Assembly (NCBI GenBank): GCA_937958995.1
Contig: CALGAP010000016.1
Location: forward strand, 62,001 to 126,000
DNA from: an uncultured Chitinophagaceae bacterium
GTDB lineage: Bacteria; Bacteroidota; Bacteroidia; Chitinophagales; Chitinophagaceae
Reading direction: 5' to 3'
DNA length: 64,000 bases
A program made the position numbers and the translations under genes. This document shows positions 18,251 to 26,737 of this stretch, in pieces (the stretch's first letter is position 1; each line of letters opens with the position of its first letter). Below the pieces are notes generated by a model that saw only the letters and a list, made by a program, of their open reading frames with translations, did no database searches and had not been told where the DNA came from.

Positions 18251-19338
18251 ACCGGCATTTTTAATGACACGATATACAGGTTGTCTCTTTCTTCGGTGCT
18301 CAAGGCATAATTATTTCCAAACAGCAAGTCGAGCCGCCGGCGCACATTCTTCAAACCAATACCTTCATGCGAACCGTTTTTGCCCGCGGCGTCTGCCGGG
18401 TTGGTGACGCGGAAAAACAAATTTCCATCTTCCACTTTCAGCGAAATGGTGATGGTAATACGATGCACATTGTTTTTTACACCGTGTTTAAAACTGTTTT
18501 CAAGGAACAGTATCAGCACCATCGGCGGAATGAACACATTCTCTGCCCGGCCTGAAGTTTCCAACTCCACATTAAGCCGCTGACCGAAGCGCAGTTTTTC
18601 CACTTCAATATAATTCCTGAGATAAGCAATTTCCTTATCCAGCGCCACGCGCTCCGTGCCGGTCTCATACAACATATAACTCATGAGGTCGGAAAGCTTG
18701 AGCACCACCTCCGGCGCCTGGTCGCTTTTCTTGAGCGTAAGGGAATAGAGGTTGTTGAGGGTATTGAAGAAAAAATGTGGCTGTATCTGCGATTTCAGGA
18801 AATTCAGTTCGGTCTCCAGGTATTGCTTCTCCTTATCCTTTATCCATTGAAGGTGCGACATCCAATTTCGCGCCAGTTTGATGCCCGTGGTAAACCCGAT
18901 CAGGTAAAACACTTCCATGCCTCGCCCCAGTATCGTGGCAAAATCGAAATTGGCCGTGACGGCAAACTCCATGTACCCCATTTTCGCATACATCACCTGG
19001 TAAAGCGTGTTCACTACGGCTAAAATGATGATGCCCCCTGCCAGCACTCCACCATACTGCCAGAATTTGCCTGCAAATAAAAGGCGCGGCATCAGCACGT
19101 AAAAATTGATGTATACCATTACGATCTCCAGCGGAAAGAAGATAAGTAACTGCAGGTAAAAGCCGGGCCGCTGAATCTTATAAAAACTGAAGAACATCGT
19201 CATCACGAAAAAGATGTACAGGATCCAGAACAGGACATGGTATATCCATCTTTTCCGGAATGACTTACCGGGAGAAAAATAGCGGCTCACCACCGGTGGC
19301 GGGGCATCAATGGGAGTATTGATAGCGGGACTGGCCAA
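18244..19338 (-). CDS. LytS-type sensor histidine kinase
   Basis: Inner-membrane kinase partner of the LytTR regulator. About four hydrophobic helices occupy residues 33-155, followed by a His_kinase domain with the acceptor histidine in QIQPHFFFNTLNNL (His188) and an ATPase domain with PPMVLILFLENSFKHGV and GIGLKNVRRRL. The frame opens with TTG at 19338 and no good ATG precedes the first helix. A perfect -7 box at 19363-19356 lies just upstream, so a short leader and TTG start are plausible; a GTG about 15 codons in is the alternative. No extracellular sensor domain is present, so it probably senses through its membrane part. Confidence 0.92.
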   Translation of the reverse strand: MASPAINTPIDAPPPVVSRYFSPGKSFRKRWIYHVLFWILYIFFVMTMFFSFYKIQRPGFYLQLLIFFPLEIVMVYINFYVLMPRLLFAGKFWQYGGVLAGGIIILAVVNTLYQVMYAKMGYMEFAVTANFDFATILGRGMEVFYLIGFTTGIKLARNWMSHLQWIKDKEKQYLETELNFLKSQIQPHFFFNTLNNLYSLTLKKSDQAPEVVLKLSDLMSYMLYETGTERVALDKEIAYLRNYIEVEKLRFGQRLNVELETSGRAENVFIPPMVLILFLENSFKHGVKNNVHRITITISLKVEDGNLFFRVTNPADAAGKNGSHEGIGLKNVRRRLDLLFGNNYALSTEERDNLYIVSLKMPVW

Positions 19339-19355
19339 ACAAATCGGTTTTGCCT

Positions 19356-19363
19356 CAAATGTA
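19356..19363 (-). promoter_or_regulatory. Promoter -7 box upstream of LytS-type kinase
   Basis: On the minus strand TACATTTG matches TAnnTTTG exactly, about 17 bases before the TTG start at 19338. No TTG sits at the expected -33 distance. Confidence 0.45.
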
Positions 19364-19445
19364 CCAATTCGGCCAAAGCCGGAATAGTATGGGCGTCAAC
19401 AGCCGTTTTTGCGCGACGAACGGCAGTATCGGCCCGATAAAAAAA

Positions 19446-19467
19446 CCACCCTGTTTGACCAGGATGG
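19446..19467 (-). terminator. Terminator after the small basic protein gene
   Basis: CCACCCTG (19446-19453) and CAGGATGG (19460-19467) pair with one mismatch around a six-base loop. On the minus strand the stem is followed by seven Ts. It lies about 68 bases after the stop at 19535, supporting transcription of that small gene. Confidence 0.65.
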
Positions 19468-19534
19468 CTTTTAAGTTAAACTTCTAAAACAAGCATGCAA
19501 AAAACCAACTGAACTACACTATAGCAAAAAATTT

Positions 19535-19744
19535 CTAAAGCGGATCATGATCTCTTGCCTTGAACCTGTAATCGTCAAACATCGGCGGCGTGGGTTTTGA
19601 AGGCTGAACTTTCGATTCCGACCTTCTTGAACGCCTTGGGCGCCGGGTTTTCTTCTCTTCCACTATTTCCTCGTTTCTGAACGCTACCCGCAGTGGTACG
19701 ATAGGATAGCTGGTCTCCTGGCTCGTGGTATTTTTCATAATCAT
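19535..19744 (-). CDS. Small basic hypothetical protein (69 aa)
   Basis: The frame is open up to 19966, but that extension runs through a neighbouring terminator, so I take ATG 19744 (or 19738, two codons later). The protein has a charged middle, EEKKTRRPRRSRRS, and a proline-rich acidic tail ending PPMFDDYRFKARDHDPL. No membrane segment, signal or known domain is visible. It may bind nucleic acid or be disordered; I do not know its function. Its own hairpin terminators on both sides mark it as a separate unit. Confidence 0.45.
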   Translation of the reverse strand: MIMKNTTSQETSYPIVPLRVAFRNEEIVEEKKTRRPRRSRRSESKVQPSKPTPPMFDDYRFKARDHDPL

Positions 19745-19896
19745 GTATTTTGAAAATAGATCTGTGTGATGGGCTTCATATATAGAAAATATCGGGCCGC
19801 GAATTGCCCAGTATATGTTAAATGAGAAGAAATTTTTTCTGCGCAGATTTTTCCCCAAAAAAATTGGGCAGCATTTTCGGCTCCACAAAAAAATAA

Positions 19897-19918
19897 GGTT
19901 GCTGCAAACGCAGCAACC
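19897..19918 (-). terminator. Terminator after the beta-barrel protein gene
   Basis: GGTTGCTGC (19897-19905) pairs perfectly with GCAGCAACC (19910-19918) around AAAC. On the minus strand a T-rich run follows. It lies 29 bases after the stop at 19947. Confidence 0.88.
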
Positions 19919-19946
19919 TCTCTTAAGCCTCACCTGAGTAGCTTGC

Positions 19947-20513
19947 TTACTTCCTGGTCTGGCCAAGCATGTATTGTACGCCTACCTGGAACACACTGTT
20001 CTTTTCTGTTTCGTAAAAAGATGTGAGCCCGGCATTGTAACGAATATGTACGCCCAGTTGAGGAGTGATATAGTAACCGGCGCCGAAGGCCCAGCTGAAC
20101 TCGGTTTTCTTCAGGTACTTCATAATGTCTTCCTTATCGCCTTCCCACTCATCGGTGGCCTTTACCAGGAAACCGACCTGGGGGCCGGTCTCGGCATAAA
20201 CACCTACAGGCGAAGTATATTTTGCCAGTACGGGTATCTTGATATAGCTGAGACGGGTTGCGCCACCATCTTCATCGTCCCATTTGGCGCCTTCCAGGGA
20301 AAAATAAGCCTCCGGCTGAACACTGACCTGGGAGACAACGGGAATTTCAGCAACACCTCCGATAAAAAAGCCGGCTTTAGATTTATAACCTTCCGCGTCT
20401 TTGCCCACGATGTTGGAGATGTTGAGACCGCCGCGGGCTCCGATACGAACCTGGGCCTGAGAAACTGCCGCAAACAGGCATAATGCAAGCGCAAATAGAG
20501 ATGCTTTTTTCAT
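19947..20513 (-). CDS. Outer membrane beta-barrel (porin-like) protein
   Basis: A 188-residue exported protein of the PorT/outer-membrane beta-barrel type common in Bacteroidota. It has a 20-residue signal (MKKASLFALALCLFAAVSQA) and then alternating amphipathic strands, beginning VRIGARGGLNISNI, with KAGFFIGGVAEIPV and KIPVLAKYTSPVGVYAETG, and ending FQVGVQYMLGQTRK. The size suggests an eight-strand barrel. No plug or enzymatic domain is present. It is monocistronic with its own terminator. Role unknown, possibly structural or a small-solute channel. Confidence 0.85.
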   Translation of the reverse strand: MKKASLFALALCLFAAVSQAQVRIGARGGLNISNIVGKDAEGYKSKAGFFIGGVAEIPVVSQVSVQPEAYFSLEGAKWDDEDGGATRLSYIKIPVLAKYTSPVGVYAETGPQVGFLVKATDEWEGDKEDIMKYLKKTEFSWAFGAGYYITPQLGVHIRYNAGLTSFYETEKNSVFQVGVQYMLGQTRK

Positions 20514-20748
20514 GACTATGTAATTTTTGTTTTTGATGGCGTCATGCTACCTTGCTGTTGGCTCGGTTTCATGACTTTTTCTAAAACAGTCCGGCTGAAA
20601 AACCAAACCGTTTTTGAAAAATGGTTAAGTATGTATGATTTTGACGGCGCAAAACTACCCCCGCGCTTCGCACCCGCATCGGAGTTTTGGGTGGTTGGCA
20701 GGAAAAGTTGTGTGTTTGACGAAAAACGCCGTGTATGTTGAAAATGCA

Positions 20749-20776
20749 AAAGCCACTACAGCGTGTTAGTGGCTTT
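20749..20776 (-). terminator. Likely terminator after inositol oxygenase gene
   Basis: AAAGCCACTA (20749-20758) pairs with TAGTGGCTTT (20767-20776) around an eight-base loop. On the minus strand TGCATTTTC follows. It lies about 57 bases after the stop at 20833. Confidence 0.6.
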
Positions 20777-20832
20777 GAGTGCCATATTTTGAGTTTGGGC
20801 CTCTTCAGCCAAATGGATATAGCATAACCGTG

Positions 20833-21714
20833 TTAAAACTTCAAAGTGGCGGGAAGGTATTTTGCTACCAGGTCTTCATAATAAGGCCGCAGCTGGTTCC
20901 AGTCGGGCGGCGTGGGGTTCTTTGAATACAGATCGTAAGGATTGAAAAGCTTCACCCATTTCAGCATTTCGCGGTCGTGATCGTCGCACAAATAATCGTA
21001 TGCGCCCTCACGATGCCAGGCATAGAATGAATGATAGCGCAGCATATACAAACCAGGCTCGGGAATATAGTCTTTCATCATGTGATAGATATATTCATCG
21101 TGGCCCCACGACATGTGCACATTGCGCAGGCCGCAGCCTTCCTCATATACACCGAGACGCGTGTTATAGCGGGGATCGTTATAATCGGGGTTGTTTTTGA
21201 AAAATTCCGGATACACAATCTTATCCGAATAAGCGCAGCCAACGGGGAAGGTATCGCCCACCACGGCCCATTGCGGTTCGCCGAAAAGGCAAAGCACTTT
21301 GCCCATGTCGTGCATCAATCCTACCAGCACCATCCAGTCGGGATGACCATCCTGCCTGATGGCTTCGGAGGTTTGTAACAGGTGTTGAAACTGGTCGAGA
21401 TCGGTGTCGGGATCAGAATCGTCAACAAGCTGGTTCAAAAAATCGAATGCGGCCCACACCGGCATTTCCTTCTTATCGAATTTTAAAAAACTGGCCTTCT
21501 TTTCCAACACAAATTCATAAGTCTGGTAAGTATGATTAAGGCGGTAAAACTCCTTAACCGTGTCGCGTGCAGGATCTTCATAATTGCGGTATGCTTCCGT
21601 GGCCCTTTCTTTCGCGATTGCCTTTGGATCGGGATAACGCTTCAGGAGATTATCTTCCCAAAGTTCGAGACTGGACAATGGGTTGGCTTCACTGGATAAA
21701 ATTTTTTCCTGCAT
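20833..21714 (-). CDS. Inositol oxygenase (MIOX)
   Basis: Non-haem di-iron enzyme that opens myo-inositol with oxygen to give D-glucuronate. The 293-residue length is close to the eukaryotic enzyme (about 285). Iron ligands are visible in the HD-fold motifs: HLLQTSEAIRQDGHPDW, LVGLMHDMGKV, GEPQWAVVGDTFPVGC, VHMSWGHDEYIYHM and LRYHSFYAWHREGAY, with the C-terminal FNPYDLYSK signature. It is divergent from a sodium:solute symporter with 185 bases between them, which suggests uptake and oxidation of inositol. Uronate degradation genes are not in this window. Confidence 0.94.
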   Translation of the reverse strand: MQEKILSSEANPLSSLELWEDNLLKRYPDPKAIAKERATEAYRNYEDPARDTVKEFYRLNHTYQTYEFVLEKKASFLKFDKKEMPVWAAFDFLNQLVDDSDPDTDLDQFQHLLQTSEAIRQDGHPDWMVLVGLMHDMGKVLCLFGEPQWAVVGDTFPVGCAYSDKIVYPEFFKNNPDYNDPRYNTRLGVYEEGCGLRNVHMSWGHDEYIYHMMKDYIPEPGLYMLRYHSFYAWHREGAYDYLCDDHDREMLKWVKLFNPYDLYSKNPTPPDWNQLRPYYEDLVAKYLPATLKF

Positions 21715-21810
21715 ATGGCCGGGCTTTTACGTTATCGAAAATTGATATTCCTAATTTCCCCTTTTTTTTAAACATTTTTATATAAAATGGTAGATTTATT
21801 TCCCAAATCG

Positions 21811-21848
21811 GTTTCGCAGCGCGCGATCACTGAAAATGAAGGCGAAAC
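21811..21848. promoter_or_regulatory. Candidate operator between inositol oxygenase and symporter
   Basis: GTTTCGC (21811-21817) and GCGAAAC (21842-21848) are perfect inverted half-sites about 31 bases (three helical turns) apart, within the 185-base divergent intergenic region and 50 bases before the symporter start. A shared regulator could bind here, but no regulator gene lies beside the pair. Confidence 0.35.
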
Positions 21849-21899
21849 AGTTAACTGCCCGAATGCCGGATTGCTTAATGTCCCCATATATCGATTGCT

Positions 21900-23555
21900 A
21901 TGAATTTAAATTTTGCCGACTACCTCATCATCCTGCTCTATTTTGGTTTTGTGATTGGCGTGGGTTTTATCATTAAGAAGAAAATAAGAAGCAGCAACGA
22001 TTTTCTCACGAGTAACCGAAGTATTCCTCTCTGGATCACCAGCCTGGCATTTATAAGCGCTAATCTCGGAGCGCAGGAAGTGATTGGCATGGTGGCATCC
22101 GGCGCCAAGTACGGCATCATGACCGTTCACTTTTATTGGGTGGGCGCTATCTTTGCCATGGTTTTCCTGGGTGTGTTTATGATGCCCTTTTATTACGGCA
22201 GCAAAGCACGCAGCGTGCCCGAATATCTCTCACTTCGCTTCGATGAAAAAACACGCGGTCTGAATGCGGTATCATTTGCCGTGATGACGGTTTTTTCTTC
22301 CGGCATTTCACTATATGCTTTAGCCAAACTGCTTGAAATTATTTTGCACTGGTCGTTCGACACATCCATCTGGATCGCCGCCGGCATAGTGATGATTTAC
22401 ACTTTTCTCGGCGGATTGACGAGTGCGGTATATAATGAAGTGCTGCAGTTTTTCCTGATCGTGATGGGACTTTCGCCCCTGGTGATCATCTCGCTGCAGG
22501 AAGCCGGCGGTTGGGAAGGCATCAAAGCCACCCTGCAACCCGAACTAACGCATGCCTGGAAATACATGGGCAATGCGGAAGACAACCCGATGGGACTGCA
22601 TTTTATGTCGCTGATATTCGGACTGGGCTTTGTGATGTCTTTCGGTTATTGGTGTACGGATTTTCTCGTTGTGCAACGCGCTATGATTGCAAAAAACATG
22701 AGTGCCGCGCAGCGCACCCCCATCGTGGCCGCTATTCCCAAAATGCTGATGCCGCTGATTGTGGTGTTGCCGGGTTTAATAGCCATGGCTCTTATGCAAC
22801 AGTCGAAAGGTTATTCCATACCCACTTCCGAAAATGGCGAACTGGATTATACCATGACCTTGCCTTCCCTGATTGCCCACTACTACCCCAGCGGCTTATT
22901 GGGCGTGGGACTCACCGCGCTGATGGCATCATTCATGAGTGGCATGGCAGGAAATGTAACGGCATTCAACACAGTTTTTACCTATGATATTTACCAAAGC
23001 TATTTTGTAAGAAACAAAGATGACAGGCATTATTTATATGTTGGTAAGACAATCACGGTAATAGGAATATTGATCTCCATTGCTACTGCCTATATAGCGC
23101 GCACCTTTAACAACATCAACGATTTCCTGCAACTGGTCTTTGGTTTTGTAAACGGTCCGCTGTTCGCCACCTTCCTGCTCGGAATGTTCTGGAAACGCAC
23201 CACCGGTCATGGCGCGTTCTGGGGCCTGGTGTTGGGAACAGCGGCGGCAGCCATCACGCATGGCGTAACGGTGGCCGAAGGCAAGGGCGGATGGATTGCC
23301 GAATGGTATACTATAAAGAGTGGTATGGGGCAGGCATTTATTGTTGCTGCGGTGTCGTGGATCGTCAACTTCGTCTCCACCATTATCATCAGTCTTTTCA
23401 CCAAACCCAAACCCGATGAAGAATTGCGCGGGCTCGTTTATTCGCTCACGCCGCATCAGCCTGAACTGACCCGGCAACCCTGGTACCTGCGCGCAGGCCC
23501 GCTGGGCATGATACTGCTGATCATCACCGTAATCCTGAATTTAATCTTCTTCTAA
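21900..23555 (+). CDS. Sodium:solute symporter (SSS/SGLT family)
   Basis: Inner-membrane sodium-coupled transporter of 551 residues with about 13-14 hydrophobic helices. Family patterns include the N-terminal LNFADYLIILLYFGFVIGVG, the SSS stretch SLAFISANLGAQEVIGMVASGAKYG cut here as AFISANLGAQEVIG, and FGLGFVMSFGYWCTDFLVVQRA in the middle helices (WCTDFLVVQRA). Sugar and inositol carriers of the SGLT group share these. Because it is divergent from inositol oxygenase, myo-inositol is the best guess for its substrate, but this is from context only. A 68-residue membrane protein follows 12 bases later. Confidence 0.9.
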   Translation: MNLNFADYLIILLYFGFVIGVGFIIKKKIRSSNDFLTSNRSIPLWITSLAFISANLGAQEVIGMVASGAKYGIMTVHFYWVGAIFAMVFLGVFMMPFYYGSKARSVPEYLSLRFDEKTRGLNAVSFAVMTVFSSGISLYALAKLLEIILHWSFDTSIWIAAGIVMIYTFLGGLTSAVYNEVLQFFLIVMGLSPLVIISLQEAGGWEGIKATLQPELTHAWKYMGNAEDNPMGLHFMSLIFGLGFVMSFGYWCTDFLVVQRAMIAKNMSAAQRTPIVAAIPKMLMPLIVVLPGLIAMALMQQSKGYSIPTSENGELDYTMTLPSLIAHYYPSGLLGVGLTALMASFMSGMAGNVTAFNTVFTYDIYQSYFVRNKDDRHYLYVGKTITVIGILISIATAYIARTFNNINDFLQLVFGFVNGPLFATFLLGMFWKRTTGHGAFWGLVLGTAAAAITHGVTVAEGKGGWIAEWYTIKSGMGQAFIVAAVSWIVNFVSTIIISLFTKPKPDEELRGLVYSLTPHQPELTRQPWYLRAGPLGMILLIITVILNLIFF

Positions 23556-23567
23556 AAAACTGAAATT

Positions 23568-23774
23568 ATGTTTCGCAGAATAAATGAACTGAGTTTTGTG
23601 ATCGGCCTCTTCTTTACGATGGTGGCCATTATATTGATTGGCGGATTCATGATTTCCGTCACCATGTTTTCAAAAGCCAATTTATATACCGGCATTGTGT
23701 TTTTAGTGTTCGGGCTGGCCATGATGCTGATCAGGTCGGGGCCGAAGAATGATGTTGAAAATAAAAATGAATAA
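23568..23774 (+). CDS. Small two-helix membrane protein (68 aa)
   Basis: It begins 12 bases after the symporter stop and is probably cotranscribed with it. Two hydrophobic helices cover about residues 9-32 and 38-57, with a polar tail ENKNE. No family is recognisable. It could be a small partner of the symporter, but nothing in the sequence proves it. Confidence 0.65.
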   Translation: MFRRINELSFVIGLFFTMVAIILIGGFMISVTMFSKANLYTGIVFLVFGLAMMLIRSGPKNDVENKNE

Positions 23775-23909
23775 TGAATCTCGTATAAAATGCAAAAGCG
23801 CAAAGGAACGTCATTCATCCTTCGCGCCTTTTGCGCCTTGGCGCGAAACTATCGCGCTAAATTTTCCGGGTACATTTCTGTTAATCGTCCGTCTATAGAA
23901 TTGCTGCTA

Positions 23910-24875
23910 TTATTCTTTTACATATCCCAGCGGCACTTTATTCTCCACGGGTTCCAAAGTCTGCAGGTAATTCCAGATCGCTTTCAAATCTTCATCACTC
24001 ATCCTGCTGAAAGGTCCCCAGGGCATATGCGTTTCTTTGTACAAGGGGCCGCGGCGGAAACGTTCGATAAACTGCTGCTGTGTCCAGCCATTCAGTCTGC
24101 CTGTGGGGTGCGGAGTTAAATTAGGAGCTGTCAAAAAGAACATGCCTGAATCGGTGGGCGCTTCAAATTTCAATCCGCCTGCATAATCGGGCCCTGTAAA
24201 CGCACCGGTCATCATGTCGCGATTGGTATGGCAGCCACGGCAGTTTGCAACGCTGTTGGCGAGGTACTTTCCATACACCGCGCTCGTGTCTCTTTTCACC
24301 GATTTCGGCGCTTCTCCATCAGGACCCACGGGCCTGATCATAAATGCATAGATAGCCTTTCCGAGAAAATTATATTGATTATCAGGAGGCTTGTTTTTAA
24401 CCGGCGGTTGACTGCGCAGGTAAGAAATGATAGCGCCCAGGTCTTCATCGCTGGTATTGTGAAAGGGCATAAAATCGAAATAGGCTCTTCCTTCGGGGCT
24501 TACGCCATAGCGCAGTGCGCGGGCAAATTCACCATCGGTCATTCTGCCAATGCCTGTGCTGTCGGGAGTAAGGTTTTTTGCATAAATTTTACCAATGGGC
24601 AAGTCGAATGTGAAACCGCCAGCCAGGGGCACTTCTTTACCGGCCAGCACATCTTCCTGTAAACCCTCCGACATATGACAATTGGCGCAATGTGCAGGAC
24701 CGAAAACCAACTCCTTACCTCGTGCTATAACTGCACTATCGGTGCTTGCCTTCACCTCGGGATAAGGTGCGTCGTATTTCTTACCCTGGAGGGCCATTAT
24801 AGTGATATATAAACCAGCCACTATAAGGAGCAGAATAATGCCCGTCCATTTCAATATTTTCTTAAACCTGCGCAT
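23910..24875 (-). CDS. Membrane-anchored dihaem cytochrome c
   Basis: Periplasm-facing electron carrier. I start at ATG 24875 (MRRFKKIL, 321 residues) since it puts basic residues directly before the single anchor helix (about 10-28) and since a perfect -7 box lies just upstream. Two c-type haem motifs are present: CANCH (Cys63, Cys66, His67) and CRGCH (Cys212, Cys215, His216), each followed by a methionine-containing ligand region (FMPFHNTSDEDL and MPWGPFSRMSDEDL). This is the arrangement of dihaem subunits of membrane dehydrogenases, but no dehydrogenase subunit is adjacent. Partner unknown. Confidence 0.9.
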   Translation of the reverse strand: MRRFKKILKWTGIILLLIVAGLYITIMALQGKKYDAPYPEVKASTDSAVIARGKELVFGPAHCANCHMSEGLQEDVLAGKEVPLAGGFTFDLPIGKIYAKNLTPDSTGIGRMTDGEFARALRYGVSPEGRAYFDFMPFHNTSDEDLGAIISYLRSQPPVKNKPPDNQYNFLGKAIYAFMIRPVGPDGEAPKSVKRDTSAVYGKYLANSVANCRGCHTNRDMMTGAFTGPDYAGGLKFEAPTDSGMFFLTAPNLTPHPTGRLNGWTQQQFIERFRRGPLYKETHMPWGPFSRMSDEDLKAIWNYLQTLEPVENKVPLGYVKE

Positions 24876-24895
24876 GTGTGTTTGTTTTTCCGGCA

Positions 24896-24903
24896 CAAAC
24901 ATA
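24896..24903 (-). promoter_or_regulatory. Promoter -7 box of dihaem cytochrome gene
   Basis: TATGTTTG on the minus strand is an exact TAnnTTTG match, 20 bases upstream of ATG 24875. It would lie at or before the alternative start at 24902, which argues for the shorter protein. Confidence 0.5.
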
Positions 24904-25056
24904 GATCGGGGAGCGGCGAACGGAAATAACAGATTAGTACTATTGAGGAAAAGGGCGAATGAATTGAGGAAACTGGATCACGGAACTGTGAATATCCGCG
25001 CAGTCCCTTAATCTGCGTTAACTCCGGGATCTTACCATCCGCAATTTCGCTGAACT

Positions 25057-25096
25057 GGACTACCTTAGCATTCAATTTTCACCCAAATTATAGTCC
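25057..25096. promoter_or_regulatory. Candidate MocR operator (GGACTA-N28-TAGTCC) at its own gene
   Basis: GGACTA (25057-25062) and TAGTCC (25091-25096) are inverted half-sites 28 bases apart, the second ending three bases before the MocR ATG at 25100. The same pair with a 29-base gap occurs at 26647-26687. The position fits autoregulation. Confidence 0.55.
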
Positions 25097-25099
25097 GCT

Positions 25100-26566
25100 A
25101 TGCTACCATGGAAAACAATCATCAACATCCAGGAGGATTGTGATACTCCGGTGTACCTCCAGATCGCTAACTCCGTAATCAGGGAGATGAAGAAAGGACG
25201 TATTGGTCCCGGCATCAAACTTCCCGGCACGCGCGCGATGGCAGAAATACTCGACGTGCATCGCAAGACGATGGTGAGGGCTTATGAAGAGCTCGATGCC
25301 CAGGGCTGGATAGAAATGCGGCCCTCGCAGGGAACATTTACCAGCAAATCATTACCTGAGATTGCACCTCGCCGGCTGGTGCGCGAGGAAAAGCGCAATA
25401 CCTATCCGCAGCAAACGGGCTACCCGGTGAAACCCGTCTCGCATGTCCACAAGCCTGCCGCAGCTTCGCGGCACATCAATGGCTTTCATGATGGCCCGGA
25501 TGTGCGATTGATTCCTTTTGAGGAATTGGGCCGCGCCTATAAAAGCGTACTCACTCGTCCCGCCAACCTGAAATATCTGTCGTATGTTGACGCTGCAGGT
25601 GTGCAGTTATTCCGCAAGACATTATCCGACTATCTCAACGGCAGCCGGGGTGTGCAGACCACGTATGAAAACATCATGATCACGCGCGGCTGCCAGATGG
25701 CGCTGTACCTGATTGCACGACTGCTTTTCAACAAAGGCGATATCGTAGTGGTGGGTGAAACCAATTACTACTATGCCGATCATGCCTTTATTAATGCCGG
25801 CGCCAACCTGCAGCGCGTGCCGGTTGATGATCATGGAATTGATGTGGATGCAATAGAAAAACTGTGCAGGAAAAAAAAGATTAAGGCGATGTACGTCACT
25901 TCGCATCACCACTTCCCCACCACGGTAACGCTGACTGCGTCGAGAAGAATTAAATTGTTACAACTGGCCGAGCAATATGGTTTCATCATCATCGAAGATG
26001 ATTATGATTACGATTTTCATTATCACAGCAGTCCCATTCTTCCGCTGGTAAGCGCCGATACAAAGGGAATGGTGATCTACATCGGTACATTAAGCAAGAA
26101 TATTTCACCAGCTATACGTACAGGTTATATTATGGCTCCGAAGAACCTCATAGATGAACTCTGCCGCCTGCGCCAGATCGTGGATACACAGGGCGATCCT
26201 GTGCTGGAGCTGATGCTGGTAGAGCTTTTCCGCGACGGCGTGATCAAAAGGCACATGAAAAAAGTGTTGCACCAATATCGCGACCGCCGCGACTTTATGT
26301 GCTCCATGTTGCAGGAACGCCTGGGCGATGTAATTGAATTCAAAAAACCGGATGGCGGCCTGGCTATCTGGGCCAAATTTGATAAATCAATTCACCTGCC
26401 CACCCTCTCGGCCGAACTGCGTAAAAAGGAGGTGATTCTTTCTCCCGGCATCATTCATGACACAGGCCCGGTTTCGCTCAACAGCACCCGAATGGGCTTT
26501 GCCTGGATGACCCAAAACGAAGCGGCGCACGCCATTGAAGTATTGGAAAAAACTATAAGAAAATAA
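25100..26566 (+). CDS. MocR-type transcriptional regulator (GntR wHTH fused to aminotransferase domain)
   Basis: PLP-dependent regulator of 488 residues. The N-terminal GntR winged helix (about 15-85) shows PVYLQIANSVIREMKKGRI, LPGTRAMAEILDVHRKTMVRA and EMRPSQGTF. After a linker, a fold-type I aminotransferase domain (about 125-485) carries ITRGCQMALYLIARLL, the PLP-contacting IIEDDYDYDFH and the Schiff-base lysine in YIGTLSKNISPAIRTGY. Such proteins sense PLP or amino-acid adducts (PdxR, GabR). No pdxST or gab genes are nearby. Shared half-sites before this gene and before the secreted protein at 26738 suggest that gene as a target. Confidence 0.94.
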   Translation: MLPWKTIINIQEDCDTPVYLQIANSVIREMKKGRIGPGIKLPGTRAMAEILDVHRKTMVRAYEELDAQGWIEMRPSQGTFTSKSLPEIAPRRLVREEKRNTYPQQTGYPVKPVSHVHKPAAASRHINGFHDGPDVRLIPFEELGRAYKSVLTRPANLKYLSYVDAAGVQLFRKTLSDYLNGSRGVQTTYENIMITRGCQMALYLIARLLFNKGDIVVVGETNYYYADHAFINAGANLQRVPVDDHGIDVDAIEKLCRKKKIKAMYVTSHHHFPTTVTLTASRRIKLLQLAEQYGFIIIEDDYDYDFHYHSSPILPLVSADTKGMVIYIGTLSKNISPAIRTGYIMAPKNLIDELCRLRQIVDTQGDPVLELMLVELFRDGVIKRHMKKVLHQYRDRRDFMCSMLQERLGDVIEFKKPDGGLAIWAKFDKSIHLPTLSAELRKKEVILSPGIIHDTGPVSLNSTRMGFAWMTQNEAAHAIEVLEKTIRK

Positions 26567-26646
26567 TTGCCTGAAAATCCAGGAAATCCGGTCGCATTTT
26601 TCCCCCGAAATACCGTCCTTCCATCCCAATCGGAGCCAATAAAACC

Positions 26647-26687
26647 GGACTACCTGTCACATCAAAAACCGGCCACCTTAATAGTCC
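26647..26687. promoter_or_regulatory. Candidate MocR operator (GGACTA-N29-TAGTCC) before secreted protein gene
   Basis: GGACTACCT begins at 26647 as at the MocR site, and TAGTCC lies at 26682-26687, eleven bases before a perfect -7 box. The right half-site therefore sits in the -35 to -10 space, where no TTG -33 element is present. That layout fits an activator. Confidence 0.55.
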
Positions 26688-26697
26688 ATGGGCAACC

Positions 26698-26705
26698 TAT
26701 ATTTG
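26698..26705 (+). promoter_or_regulatory. Promoter -7 box of the 149-residue secreted protein gene
   Basis: TATATTTG is an exact TAnnTTTG match, 32 bases before ATG 26738. Confidence 0.55.
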
Positions 26706-26737
26706 CAATCCATCGTTAAAACAAAAAATGTATAGCC

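Noticed and set aside
22511..22987. 158-codon open frame inside the symporter in another frame
   Set aside because: Shadow of the symporter; rich in Arg, His and Cys as expected from a wrong frame.
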